Assembly: GCA_028278335.1 (NCBI GenBank)
Contig: JANQEN010000146.1
Location: forward strand, 1-64,000
DNA length: 64,000 nt
Direction of reading: 5' to 3'
From: Chitinivibrionales bacterium
GTDB lineage: Bacteria > Fibrobacterota > Chitinivibrionia > Chitinivibrionales > JANQEN01
Both the position numbers and the translations under genes were made by a program. Under the pieces are notes generated by a model. It had not been told where the DNA came from. It saw only the letters and a list, made by a program, of their open reading frames with translations, and did no database searches. Of this stretch, positions 27,562-37,344 are shown piece by piece; position 1 is the first letter of the stretch; each line of letters starts with the position of its first letter.

Positions 27562-30500
27562 TCTTCGGTCAACCACATCTTGCATTTATGTAATCTTTCT
27601 ATTGGTAGGTGCTATTCCTTGCCAAGCAACAACCTATACTTTTTCAATCAACTCTTCATCAACTGCAGAGGTCTCCTTTGATCTTGGATCTAAATTTTCC
27701 CATCCGATGCCCTTAGAAAGTAAGTTTCTTTTTGCCATTCCCACACACCCTTCTGTTGACATCAGTATCCAAAGAAAACTTCACAGGGGAAACAATTTAA
27801 AAAAGCTGACTCTCACTCCTCTTTCAAGAGGTTGGATGGGGAAATACTACTTACAGTGGTATTCATGTACCTATACAACTCAAAGCAGCACTAAAAAAAT
27901 CGATGAGGGACAAAAATGTACCTTGTCACTCTCCTATGGTAGGCCAATATTACTTACCACATCTTCGAACAATCAACCAGTACAAAGTGGACCAATAGTT
28001 CAGCTTCCCATAAAAAAGGGAACAACCCATAAACAACGGGTGTCAATCCCATCTATTCCTTATACCAGTGGTGTTCGAATGTCCATTCCTCAGGATGGGA
28101 TCTATCAAATATCCGGACAGCAGCTAAAATTACTTGGCGTTCCTCTTAGTCAAATTGCAACCAATCAATTTCGCCTCTTTTGCAGGGACAAAGAGATCCC
28201 TCTGTATATCTCTAATAATCATAAAAAATATATTGATGAAAATGATTATATACTTTTTTATGGCACCACTTTGCGAGGAACCAACCACTATTACACACAG
28301 TATGCCAACAACAACACCTATTGGCTAACCTGGGACAACGGCTTTGTCGGTGCACGAGTCGCTGAACCAGCTGGTTGGTTCAACTTAGATCCCTTTTCCT
28401 ATGACCCCTTCAGCAATTCGCCCCCCTTGGTTGCGGGAAGTTTTACTGACACCCTGCATATCGAGCAGGACAACCACATTCTCTGGCAAGGTGATATATA
28501 TAACACAGAAGAGGCTGGAGACCTCCCCGCCGGTGACAGCGAAATTGACAGTTGGTATTGGGGAATAATTGGAAAGAAAAAGTTGTCGAATTATTCTTTT
28601 TCTCTTCCCTCACCTCGATCAAGTACCGTTAAAAATGCAGTGATACGAATTATGCTTTCTGGACTGACAAATCTTAGTGCAAATCCAAAGGATCATCAAT
28701 TTAGTATTCAGCTAAATAACCAATCCATTAATAGCCCCGCTGCCATATGGGATGGACAGAAGGATCACCTCTTTGTTAGTAACCTTATAGAGGCAAACAA
28801 ATTGAAACACGGTGTCAACACTCTGACTTTTTCCCGACTACAGGATGATAACACACCTGATAGAGGGGCCTTTAATTGGATCGAGGTACTGTATCTAAAA
28901 GGATTTATGGCTCTTGACAACAGAGCCTTCTTTCGCAACAACGCTGAAAACATCAATCGGTGGACACAATTCAATATCACCGGTTTTTCAACAGACAATA
29001 TTGAATTATGGGATATAGGAAAATTTAGGAAATTCCACAATTACAAAGTGGAGAAAGTAGCCGGAGCATACAATCTCTCCTTCCAAGATAGTATTACTGG
29101 GTTTACCCGATACTATGCTCAAGCTGAAGATCTTCGACTCACCCCATCAGACATGGTATTGGATACCATTTTCAAAGAGTGGCAATTTTCAGAAAAGCTC
29201 GATTACCTCATGATTACCACAACTCCTATGATTCCTCCATTACAACCCTTAGCAGATTATCATACCAGTAAAGGACTTGCTGTCGCAATCATTGACATTA
29301 GAGATATTTACAACTGTTTTTCCTACGGCATTACCAATCCAGAAAGCATACGAACATTTCTACGGTACCTATTATCTAAACAGCAAGGATCACCACCACG
29401 CTTTTTACTTTTTGGTGGTGATGCAAGCCATGATTTATATAAGGCACATCAGGAGAAGACCGTTGTTCCCACTCACTTAACTCGTGTACCCAATTGGGGT
29501 CCCTCCTCCGATGATGGCTACTTCGCTACCATTGTAGGGTCAGACAACTTTTCTGATATAGCTGTAGGACGTCTTCCAGCACGGGACATCAATGAAATGC
29601 ACATTATGGTGCAAAAAACTTTAGATTACCATACTAATCCCCAAGTTGGCTTTTGGCGAGACAATATCATCCTTGCTGGTGGCGTTGAGACAGACTTTAC
29701 CTCCTTTAACAATGAGGTGGTTTCCACAGTAATCGGCCCTCACATGAATATCATCCGTATGGACGGTGATCCACAATCTCCCTACTACACAAGCAGTCTA
29801 GTTGCCTCAGATAAAATGGCACAATACATCAACGCTGGAGCTTATGTAATCAACTTTACCGGTCATGGTGGTGGTAATACCTGGTCAGACAGTAAGTTTT
29901 TTTCCTATGCTGATTTGGCAAAGCTTCATAATAGTCAATGGGGTAAAAGCGGACGTTTGCCAATCGTCTTTAGCTTCACCTGTCTCACCGGTTTTTTTGA
30001 AAGTGCCTTTTACGAATCATTGGGTGAGGAATTCCTCCGTGAGAGTCGCAATGGTTGTATTAGCTTTTATGGGGCCTCTGGGTACACAAAGCGAAATATC
30101 GACATTCACATGAGTAGGACCCTATTAACCAATGCCATGAACATTAGCAATACCACCCTCGGTGAACTTATCCATCTTACTGAAACAGAAATGCTGGTAG
30201 AGCACACCTCAGAGGCACTTCCTCTTATACGTCAATATAACCTTCTTGGTGATCCTGCATTGCTCTGGCAATTACCAGACCCTTCGCTTACAATAAACCT
30301 TAAAGAGGTTACTATCAATAGTGATACAGTAAAGGTATCTGGGCTCGCCTCCCCTATTACATCTGGTTCAGTTAAGCTTTCTCTTTTTGCAGACTTCACC
30401 TCTTCCTGGGGAGAAATTATTAAACCAGTGACAAACAGTACATTTTCACACAATTTTATTTTAAAACCAGGCACTCAAACAGCCAAGGGATTACTACGGG

Positions 30501-32296
30501 CCTTTGCTTGGGATGATTCTATACAAAACGTTGGGTGGCACTATTTTTCGAAGGATACCTTTGCCTTACATAATGTCTCTATCAACCCAGCCCTGCCATC
30601 AATTGGAGATAGTATCACCATCTCCTGCGAGATCCATTCCCGTGATACACAGTATATACCGACTGTACAGTGCCGTTACACGATTGTCAATCCTATCACC
30701 CAACCAATAGTATTTAACGACACAGCGGTAGTTTCTATTGTAAGAGATACCATTAGTGGTATTTGGCATTCAAAAGGCCCAATTATTCTTTCGCTCCATG
30801 ACACAATCTATGACATCAACAAACAATTGGTGTTAAAGTTTTTCGCCACGGGGAATCTTGGAGCATCAGAGCATTACTTTTTTCCTATCAAGGGAAAAGT
30901 TGACCTCACCTTTACTTCCGACACGTTACCTCTTTTATGGAACAAGGGGACTCTGACTGCTTCTACTGAAATATTAAATATTGGGAACATACAATCTCCA
31001 CCTTTTAGGGTAATTGCCTATAGTAAAGAGGGAATGCTCGCAAGAGACACAATATTTTCTCACACCTCAACTGGTTCGCTTGACCCTGGTAAAGTATATA
31101 CTGTTAACATCCCACTTCCTGACACTCAAGGTACTATTACCTATTTTTGTGATATAAATCCTTCAATGATAATCCCAGAAATCTCCTATTCAAATAATCA
31201 ATCTCTTTGTCCAACTTCTATTTCCTATGCTGATTTACACAGCAATAGTGACACTCTCTTTTCATTAGATATGGGGTGTAGAATTATACCGGTTGATTCT
31301 CTCTTATCAAAATCGCGCATTTTTCTGCTAACCAAACCAATAGCCCAAAAGAAACCATTGTTTAGTAATTCCCAATGGGTACCTTTACAAAAAGATTCTC
31401 TCTATTCCTATTATATACACTCAAAGCCCCCTTTAACCTCAAAAGACTCTTTACAATGGTTCCTTAAGCCAACCAATCCTCTAAGCTTCATGACAACACT
31501 AGCTGACACAGGACAACAGGCAGGTATTTTTAAACAAGATTCCTCTTTTTATTGGCACAATCAAGGAGGAGTCCTCAACAAAACTGACACAACCTTTACT
31601 TTTAAATCAAATGAATTAGGCCCCTATGCACTGGGAACCTTTGCAGATAATTCTCCTCCGGAAATACAAGTCTTCGTTGGTGGCAAAGAGATACTGTACC
31701 TCGATTATGCAGCTAAAAACAAACCCTTTACCATATTTATTTTTGATTCCTCAGGTATTGACTCATCCTTTACAAAAGTGCTACACAATGGATCACCGCT
31801 CGATAAAACCCATAACTCTTCGCTTATCCCCAGTGCAAGCCCTTCCACAGCTACCCTAACTGCATATCCACCAAAAATGAATGAGGTTGACTCGATCACA
31901 ATTATTACCCAAGACCTTGCTGGAAATAGAGCACAAAAATCTTTCGCCTATAAACCAGGAGAAAATCTAAGTATTCGATTCTTTTCCTGTCACCCCAACC
32001 CATTTTCAGGAAAACCAGGGAAATTTATTCGTTTTGCCTTTCTCATCACTGACGTGGCTGATAAGGTTACCTTAACAGTATATACCATTAGTGGTAGAAA
32101 AGTATGGAGTGTGAGTAATAGAAGTAATATTATTGGGTATCAGGAGATTCGTTGGGATGGAACCACTAGCAACCAACGCATAAACAATGTGGGATATCGT
32201 ATTGCCAATGGCACATACTATGCAAAATTGGTGGTATCAAATAGTGAAAAGAGTGTAGAAAAAATTATTCGCATAGCCAAACTTGAAGGATACTAA
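27551..32296 (+). CDS. porU: C25-family peptidase, PorU-like (type IX secretion sortase candidate)
   Basis: 1581-residue secreted protein with a signal peptide (about 1-25). The gingipain-type C25 domain covers roughly residues 540-900. The catalytic pair is visible as NFTGHGGG (His772) and SFTCLTGFF (Cys811). Regions before and after are beta-rich, and the last ~100 residues are a FlgD-like Ig domain (VTLTVYTISGRKVW ... NGTYYAKLVV). In Bacteroidota, PorU removes the C-terminal sorting domain of type IX cargo and attaches it to the surface. This size and layout fit PorU better than a soluble gingipain. No other T9SS core gene lies in the window. Confidence 0.75.
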   Translation: MLNSLRSTTSCIYVIFLLVGAIPCQATTYTFSINSSSTAEVSFDLGSKFSHPMPLESKFLFAIPTHPSVDISIQRKLHRGNNLKKLTLTPLSRGWMGKYYLQWYSCTYTTQSSTKKIDEGQKCTLSLSYGRPILLTTSSNNQPVQSGPIVQLPIKKGTTHKQRVSIPSIPYTSGVRMSIPQDGIYQISGQQLKLLGVPLSQIATNQFRLFCRDKEIPLYISNNHKKYIDENDYILFYGTTLRGTNHYYTQYANNNTYWLTWDNGFVGARVAEPAGWFNLDPFSYDPFSNSPPLVAGSFTDTLHIEQDNHILWQGDIYNTEEAGDLPAGDSEIDSWYWGIIGKKKLSNYSFSLPSPRSSTVKNAVIRIMLSGLTNLSANPKDHQFSIQLNNQSINSPAAIWDGQKDHLFVSNLIEANKLKHGVNTLTFSRLQDDNTPDRGAFNWIEVLYLKGFMALDNRAFFRNNAENINRWTQFNITGFSTDNIELWDIGKFRKFHNYKVEKVAGAYNLSFQDSITGFTRYYAQAEDLRLTPSDMVLDTIFKEWQFSEKLDYLMITTTPMIPPLQPLADYHTSKGLAVAIIDIRDIYNCFSYGITNPESIRTFLRYLLSKQQGSPPRFLLFGGDASHDLYKAHQEKTVVPTHLTRVPNWGPSSDDGYFATIVGSDNFSDIAVGRLPARDINEMHIMVQKTLDYHTNPQVGFWRDNIILAGGVETDFTSFNNEVVSTVIGPHMNIIRMDGDPQSPYYTSSLVASDKMAQYINAGAYVINFTGHGGGNTWSDSKFFSYADLAKLHNSQWGKSGRLPIVFSFTCLTGFFESAFYESLGEEFLRESRNGCISFYGASGYTKRNIDIHMSRTLLTNAMNISNTTLGELIHLTETEMLVEHTSEALPLIRQYNLLGDPALLWQLPDPSLTINLKEVTINSDTVKVSGLASPITSGSVKLSLFADFTSSWGEIIKPVTNSTFSHNFILKPGTQTAKGLLRAFAWDDSIQNVGWHYFSKDTFALHNVSINPALPSIGDSITISCEIHSRDTQYIPTVQCRYTIVNPITQPIVFNDTAVVSIVRDTISGIWHSKGPIILSLHDTIYDINKQLVLKFFATGNLGASEHYFFPIKGKVDLTFTSDTLPLLWNKGTLTASTEILNIGNIQSPPFRVIAYSKEGMLARDTIFSHTSTGSLDPGKVYTVNIPLPDTQGTITYFCDINPSMIIPEISYSNNQSLCPTSISYADLHSNSDTLFSLDMGCRIIPVDSLLSKSRIFLLTKPIAQKKPLFSNSQWVPLQKDSLYSYYIHSKPPLTSKDSLQWFLKPTNPLSFMTTLADTGQQAGIFKQDSSFYWHNQGGVLNKTDTTFTFKSNELGPYALGTFADNSPPEIQVFVGGKEILYLDYAAKNKPFTIFIFDSSGIDSSFTKVLHNGSPLDKTHNSSLIPSASPSTATLTAYPPKMNEVDSITIITQDLAGNRAQKSFAYKPGENLSIRFFSCHPNPFSGKPGKFIRFAFLITDVADKVTLTVYTISGRKVWSVSNRSNIIGYQEIRWDGTTSNQRINNVGYRIANGTYYAKLVVSNSEKSVEKIIRIAKLEGY

Positions 32297-32994
32297 TGGG
32301 AACACTTTACATCGTAGCAACACCGATCGGAAACCTTGATGATATTACTCTGCGAGCAATTAAAGTGCTCTCAGCTGTGGACACAATCCTTGTTGAAGAT
32401 TCACGTCGTTCCGGAAAACTACTCAAACATCATACCATTGACAAACCGATGAAGTCCTATCATGATTTTAATAAGGAAAAGGTTACACCGGGTATTATTT
32501 CTTCCCTAGTCTCAGGACACTCCATGGCTCTCATTACTGATGCAGGGACTCCAGGAATTGCAGATCCCGCCTTTTATTTGGTCCGTCATGCAATAAAGGA
32601 AAACATCTCTATTATACCCATTCCAGGGCCAACAGCTCTTATATCAGCACTTATTGTGAGTGGTCTGGCAACTGATCGTTTCATTTTTGAAAACTTCCTT
32701 CCCTCCTCAAGTGCCAAAAGGAAACGGTTGTTTGAATCTTTTCTTGAGGAAAAACGAACTGTAATTTTCTATGAAACTCCCCATAGAATTGTAAAAGTTC
32801 TCAAAGAATTAGGTGGAGTATGCCCCAACATGCCAGTTGTCATTGCCCGAGAGATTACAAAACTTCATGAGGAGGTATTGCGAGGGACATCTAAGCACCT
32901 ATTAAATCACTTTACAACTCACAAACCAAAGGGGGAAATGGTTGTCTTGCTTAACGCTAAAGATAAAAAACTGTTAACGCTTATTGAGAATTAG
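32296..32994 (+). CDS. rsmI: 16S rRNA 2'-O-ribose C1402 methyltransferase
   Basis: 232-residue SAM-dependent methyltransferase of the tetrapyrrole-methylase fold. Signature stretches: MGTLYIVATPIGNLDDITLRA, VEDSRRSGKLL, LITDAGTPGIADPA, IPGPTALISAL and FYETPHRIVK. It modifies C1402 in the ribosomal P site. The N-terminal domain is complete, and the chain is a little shorter than the E. coli protein. The start overlaps the PorU-like stop as TAATG. It ends four bases into the convergent HDOD gene. Confidence 0.95.
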   Translation: MGTLYIVATPIGNLDDITLRAIKVLSAVDTILVEDSRRSGKLLKHHTIDKPMKSYHDFNKEKVTPGIISSLVSGHSMALITDAGTPGIADPAFYLVRHAIKENISIIPIPGPTALISALIVSGLATDRFIFENFLPSSSAKRKRLFESFLEEKRTVIFYETPHRIVKVLKELGGVCPNMPVVIAREITKLHEEVLRGTSKHLLNHFTTHKPKGEMVVLLNAKDKKLLTLIEN

Positions 32995-33917
32995 ACCTTT
33001 TTTAAAAGAGAAACATCACCGAAATTTGTATTGTTATCCTTTGAATCATAGTGCGTATCCACCCCAACTTTCAAAAACATATCAGCTTTTTCAGCTTCCT
33101 CTTTAGCCTTCTCATAGAGGGGATTGAAATCATCGGTAGAAAGTCCAGTAACCTGTAGAACATCGTCACTGACTTCACCGAATTGACCTTCAAAGGAGCC
33201 GATGTTCCGCTTACACAGCACATATTCTGTCAAGTGTACTACAGCAACAAGCTTTTTTAGGTTTTCTGGTGCACGCCGAGGAATATGATGATAACGAACT
33301 GTTCCGATTACCGGAATTGCCAATCGCCATATTTCTAATAGAGCACCACCAATAAAAGCATGGGGCTCCTTGGGAACGACGACCTCTTCAGCAGCAAGAT
33401 AGGTTGTCTCCTTATGAAGAGCATGTTCGACTATACTCACAAATATTTCATGAAAAAATTGGTCGTAAATCAGAATACCAATATCATGTAACAGCCCGGC
33501 TAAAAACAAATTTTGCCGATCCTCCGCTGTGTAGGAGTTTTTGGTTGCATCAGCAATAATGAGAGTCAAACTTGCTGCTGTCAATGAATGACGCCAGAAT
33601 GCTCGGTAATCAATAATATTACTGGTATGAGCAAACTGTTTAATAACACTCATTCCCATGGTAATCTTTAAAACCTCATTAAAACCAATTCGGGTAATCG
33701 ACTCTTTTACCGATGACAAGCGTCTATTAATAATATTATAAAATGCAGAATTTGCTGTTTTTAAAATTATTGAGGAGAGAGCGGGGTCCTGTTTTATAAT
33801 TGCAGCCAATTCATCGACACTTGCCTTGTCGCTATTGACATATTCCTGTACTTTTACCAACACCTCAGGTAATGTGGGCAACTCCTTTATTTTTGGCAAC
33901 TGCGAAAGAATATGCAT
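32991..33917 (-). CDS. HDOD-domain signalling protein
   Basis: 308 residues. The HDOD domain covers about 8-205: ELPTLPEVLVKVQEYV, DPALSSIILKTANSAFY and SVKESITRIGF, then the HD-like helix GLLHDIGILIYDQF. The C-terminal ~100 residues are helical and acidic. HDOD proteins lack full HD phosphohydrolase function and usually act as regulatory adaptors in chemotaxis, cyclic-di-GMP or stress signalling. GGAG lies five bases before the ATG, and a promoter is listed upstream. The target is unknown. Confidence 0.85.
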   Translation of the reverse strand: MHILSQLPKIKELPTLPEVLVKVQEYVNSDKASVDELAAIIKQDPALSSIILKTANSAFYNIINRRLSSVKESITRIGFNEVLKITMGMSVIKQFAHTSNIIDYRAFWRHSLTAASLTLIIADATKNSYTAEDRQNLFLAGLLHDIGILIYDQFFHEIFVSIVEHALHKETTYLAAEEVVVPKEPHAFIGGALLEIWRLAIPVIGTVRYHHIPRRAPENLKKLVAVVHLTEYVLCKRNIGSFEGQFGEVSDDVLQVTGLSTDDFNPLYEKAKEEAEKADMFLKVGVDTHYDSKDNNTNFGDVSLLKKV

Positions 33918-33976
33918 TGGAACTCCATGAGTTTAAAGCAACTTTAAAAAACTAACAGCATATAATAATTACTCTT

Positions 33977-34005
33977 ATTGTATATTGCTGTTTATAGCAG
34001 GTCAA
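33977..34005 (-). promoter_or_regulatory. Predicted sigma70-type promoter of the HDOD gene
   Basis: On the minus strand TTGACC (34000-34005), a 17-base spacer and TACAAT (33977-33982). The spacer contains the short inverted repeat TGCT-ATAAAC-AGCA, which could be an operator. The gene therefore need not depend on the reductase operon upstream. Confidence 0.55.
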
Positions 34006-34011
34006 TTAAAT

Positions 34012-35184
34012 TTACTTGAAAAGATGGAGCGTTTTTAAAAGCATCAATGGATGCCTCTTAAAGGTTCGCATAAAAATACGAAGATAATTTAGTTTTTCAG
34101 GATTTTCTTTTGAGAGAGATTCTGCAATGGTATTTAAAAAGGTATCGCTATTTCTTTTTAACAAGGTTGATTTAAGTGCGTATTGTCGTAATTGCTGCTT
34201 ACCGCAAAAAGCTGCCCACCTCTTTTGATATATCCTAAGATGCTTGTAGTTTATCGTCCCATTTTGCTTTGCCTGAGCAATTGTTTCACCAGCAACTTTG
34301 CCAGCAAAGAGTGCATATGCAATGCCCCCGCCGTTGAGGCTATTTACCTGCCGAGCAGCATCACCAACAACAAGCGCTCCATCTTTTACCAGGGGCTTTA
34401 GCCATCGGCCTACAGGCACACCCCCACAATGAAAGTCATACACCGTGCCTGATGGATAAGTCTCTTTGATAAAATGATCTAAGAGTTCTTTGGCTTTACC
34501 TGCCGTACTGTGCATGCCCAGGATTCCCAACCCCACATTGGCAGAATGATCGCCCCGAGGGAAAACCCATAAAAAACCACCTGGAGCAACAGTACTTCCT
34601 GTATAGAGTTCGACCGTATCATTATCAATTGATTTGTCAGTCACCTTACAAAAGGCACATGTCTCGATATCCTCAAAAGCGAGTGTTGTATCCCAACCAA
34701 GGTCTTGAGCACATTGCGACTCCACGCCATCAGCACAAACAATCAAGGATGATTGAAAATCACCCTTTGCTGTTTTGCATACATATTGATGGGAACTTTT
34801 TTTAATTACAGAAAAAACCGGTGTTTGAGGATAATAGGTTGCACCAGCACTTTGGGCTCTTAACACAAGATCATGATCCATTTTAGTTCTATCTAATATG
34901 TAGCTTTCATCTTTTTTTGAAAGATTAAAGGAGACACGACGACCAGCAGGAGAGACCATACACATAGTACGAATAGAGCGTAATATCCAATCCGACTCAA
35001 TAGGGATACTCAATGATGCACCTTTTAATCCAACAGCTTCTCCACATCGTATGGGTATTCTAACATCCGCTCGTCTCTCTAATAGCGCAACAGAGAGCCC
35101 TCCTTTAGCAGCATACTGCGCAGCCATAGCCCCAGCTGGACCAGCACCAACAATAGCTACATCATACTCTTTAACAGGGGGCAT
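34012..35184 (-). CDS. Geranylgeranyl-reductase-family flavoprotein
   Basis: 390 residues, FAD-dependent reductase of the archaeal GGR type. Rossmann loop VGAGPAGAMAAQYAA (12-26), CGEA (Cys47), PGGFLWVFP (201-209, the family's substrate-site motif) and the second FAD motif GDAARQVNSLNGGG (274-287) are all intact. The family saturates isoprenoid chains of archaeal lipids, chlorophyll or menaquinone. A 2[4Fe-4S] ferredoxin gene lies six bases upstream, and two UbiA prenyltransferases are in the same operon, so a membrane polyprenyl product is the likely substrate. Which product cannot be read here. Confidence 0.85.
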   Translation of the reverse strand: MPPVKEYDVAIVGAGPAGAMAAQYAAKGGLSVALLERRADVRIPIRCGEAVGLKGASLSIPIESDWILRSIRTMCMVSPAGRRVSFNLSKKDESYILDRTKMDHDLVLRAQSAGATYYPQTPVFSVIKKSSHQYVCKTAKGDFQSSLIVCADGVESQCAQDLGWDTTLAFEDIETCAFCKVTDKSIDNDTVELYTGSTVAPGGFLWVFPRGDHSANVGLGILGMHSTAGKAKELLDHFIKETYPSGTVYDFHCGGVPVGRWLKPLVKDGALVVGDAARQVNSLNGGGIAYALFAGKVAGETIAQAKQNGTINYKHLRIYQKRWAAFCGKQQLRQYALKSTLLKRNSDTFLNTIAESLSKENPEKLNYLRIFMRTFKRHPLMLLKTLHLFK

Positions 35185-35190
35185 CCTTAT

Positions 35191-35364
35191 TTAATCCTCA
35201 CTGGTGGATAATGCAGCCACAGGGCATACTTGAATGCATCGAAAACAGTGAATACATTTTTCCTTGTTTATCTCAAGCTCTGTTGTGATTTTTAATGCAC
35301 CATCGGAACAGACACTCACACAGGTTCCACAATCATCACAGCAGGATTTATCAATATGTACCAC
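35191..35364 (-). CDS. 2[4Fe-4S] ferredoxin (57 residues)
   Basis: Short gene on the minus strand from GTG at 35362-35364 to TAA at 35191-35193. The protein has two cluster motifs, CDDCGTCVSVC and CIHCFRCIQVCP, the pattern of a dicluster bacterial-type ferredoxin. AAGGA lies about ten bases before the GTG, and an in-frame TAA just upstream limits the start. It lies seven bases after the secreted repeat protein gene and six before the geranylgeranyl-reductase-like gene, so it is the obvious electron donor for that enzyme. Archaeal GGRs are known to use ferredoxin. Confidence 0.9.
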   Translation of the reverse strand: MVHIDKSCCDDCGTCVSVCSDGALKITTELEINKEKCIHCFRCIQVCPVAALSTSED

Positions 35365-35371
35365 TTGTGGC

Positions 35372-36382
35372 CTAATCCTTTAAAATTCGCTCAATTTCAC
35401 GACACACTTTGCCATTTCTTTTGGTTCGTTTACAAAAACCCATTTTCAAGGCCTCTCGGGCTAATTGGGCCGCTTCTATCTTTTTATCATTCTTTTCAAG
35501 GAGCTTAATCTGCATGAGTCGTGTAACCAGTGCATTGTAGTCACCATATTTTTCCTTCTCATAGGAATCAGATAATAAACCATACATTCTTGCTGCAGCC
35601 AATGGTTCTTTTTGTCCCTCATAAAAACGAGCCTTGCTCCATAGGAGAAATCTGCTTTTAGGATACACTTGCATAAGTAAATCTGATAGTTTTTGGGCCT
35701 TCTTATAATGTAATTCACGGCTATAAATATCTACGAGGATCATTTTTGCACCCTCTGCAGTAAAACTACCAAGGCGACTACAATTCTCAAGGCTTTTTAT
35801 CCCCTCTTTTCTATTCCCCGGATACCAAAATAACACCATCCAAAGCTTCTTTTTTAGCTCTCCCTTCGCATAATTATAAAAGCCCAGAAGTAAATCAACA
35901 TCGTAGTTGGTACTATCGAGCTTTTTTGCTTCTGTAAACATGCGCATTGCCTCCAACCCGGTTCCTAAGGCAGAGAAATACTTTTTATGAAGGAGGTAAA
36001 AAGATGAATGTGTTCCATAGGCCAAACCCTTAAGCGTCAAACTATAAGAGTCCTGACCATGGATTCCTTGATAAACAGCAATTTTTTTAAGGGTTGTTTC
36101 ATAGGCATCAAAAAAAACAACTGAATCGATCACACGGTCATAGTCGAGATCGCGTAATCCAATGGCACACAATCGTAATAAAAAATAGAGAGGTTCCTCA
36201 GAATCAACCTTAATGAGTGAATCAGCATAAACAATGGCAGAAGCAAATTCACAATTTATTATATCGCCGACTAGTTTTTTAGCTGCAGCTTCCTTTGGTT
36301 TTGAAAGGGATATGGCCCAGGATATTTGTATGCTAACTATTATTATGATGATTAATTTACGCACGGGGTGACTCATTGACAA
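35372..36382 (-). CDS. Secreted TPR-like repeat protein in the reductase/prenyltransferase operon
   Basis: 336 residues with a signal peptide (about 1-22), then helical repeats of TPR/SEL type (LLLRLCAIGLRDLDYDRV; LLGFYNYAKGELKKKLW; LYSRELHYKKAQKLSDLLMQ). The end is basic with two cysteines. No enzyme motif is seen. It overlaps the second UbiA gene by 26 bases and is followed by the ferredoxin. A periplasmic scaffold is plausible, but its link to lipid or quinone synthesis is only contextual. Confidence 0.65.
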   Translation of the reverse strand: MSMSHPVRKLIIIIIVSIQISWAISLSKPKEAAAKKLVGDIINCEFASAIVYADSLIKVDSEEPLYFLLRLCAIGLRDLDYDRVIDSVVFFDAYETTLKKIAVYQGIHGQDSYSLTLKGLAYGTHSSFYLLHKKYFSALGTGLEAMRMFTEAKKLDSTNYDVDLLLGFYNYAKGELKKKLWMVLFWYPGNRKEGIKSLENCSRLGSFTAEGAKMILVDIYSRELHYKKAQKLSDLLMQVYPKSRFLLWSKARFYEGQKEPLAAARMYGLLSDSYEKEKYGDYNALVTRLMQIKLLEKNDKKIEAAQLAREALKMGFCKRTKRNGKVCREIERILKD

Positions 36383-37337
36383 CTGGTAAAAGTGAGGGAT
36401 ACATTACATTATGACGAAAGCGGAAATAGACAACAGTACTTATGAGCACCAAAAGTGCGGCAATGGCAAAGAGGGGAAAAAGAATGCCCGCAAGGAGCAT
36501 TGATATACCGCCGGTTACCTTATAGGTAGCTTCCATGAGTTTATCTGTTCCCATGATCGTATAGAGAATATCGAAAATTATAAATGCGCCTGCAATAATA
36601 CAGGCAACAAGGTCTTGAGCTATAAAAGCTGCAATGGTTCCTAAAATAACAAAAACAAGGGTCATCCCATGAGCCTTTGTAGTCCCAAAACTCACCGCGG
36701 TTGTTTTTTTATTGCATGCTTTATCACCGGGGTAATCCGGCAAGGTCGAACTTATTGAGGCGCCACACATTATTAAAAAATATGGTAACGCAGATTTTAC
36801 AAAAGCTGATGAATTGATTCCTTCACCACTGGACATGTACCATCCCATACCAAAGGCAACAACACCATAACCAATTGCATTAGTTAAAAAATCTGCTATC
36901 GGTCTACCTGAAAAATAGGTCGGTTTGAAACTATATGCCATTCCGATAACCAAAGCAAGTAACGAGTAGAAGGCTACCCAATTATAGCCAAAAGCTAAGG
37001 CAATAATAATTGAGATTGCTCCTAACAATGCCGAATAGCTATAGGCAACACCTTTGGTAATGCCACTTTTTACCAAGAGAGGAAAGCCATCATTTTCTTT
37101 GTCAACATCATAATCAGCTATTTGATTAAGCACATACACAGCACCCACAGAGAGAGAAAAAATAATCATCCAGACAAAGGGAATAATATATTGACGTCCC
37201 CAGAACAGCTTAGGCGTGAAGGGAAGAGAGCCATCTTGACAGCAATAATAGCCTAACACTGAGAATCCCCATACAGGAACTAATATTATCGGTCGAGCAA
37301 GAAAGAGAATATCAATTCCTTTTAATAGAGCCTTCAT
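36357..37337 (-). CDS. UbiA-family prenyltransferase (second copy)
   Basis: 326-residue integral membrane prenyltransferase with about eight or nine helices. Both Mg2+-diphosphate motifs are present: NQIADYDVD (N71, D75, D79) and DYPGD (D201, D205), followed by KKTTAVSFG. The family attaches polyprenyl chains to aromatic or glycerol-phosphate acceptors (MenA, MqnP, chlorophyll synthase, DGGGP synthase). The acceptor is not evident. It lies seven bases after the first UbiA copy, and the two are clear paralogues, sharing the LVPVW N-terminal helix. Confidence 0.85.
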   Translation of the reverse strand: MKALLKGIDILFLARPIILVPVWGFSVLGYYCCQDGSLPFTPKLFWGRQYIIPFVWMIIFSLSVGAVYVLNQIADYDVDKENDGFPLLVKSGITKGVAYSYSALLGAISIIIALAFGYNWVAFYSLLALVIGMAYSFKPTYFSGRPIADFLTNAIGYGVVAFGMGWYMSSGEGINSSAFVKSALPYFLIMCGASISSTLPDYPGDKACNKKTTAVSFGTTKAHGMTLVFVILGTIAAFIAQDLVACIIAGAFIIFDILYTIMGTDKLMEATYKVTGGISMLLAGILFPLFAIAALLVLISTVVYFRFRHNVMYPSLLPVVNESPRA

Positions 37338-37344
37338 AGGTACG

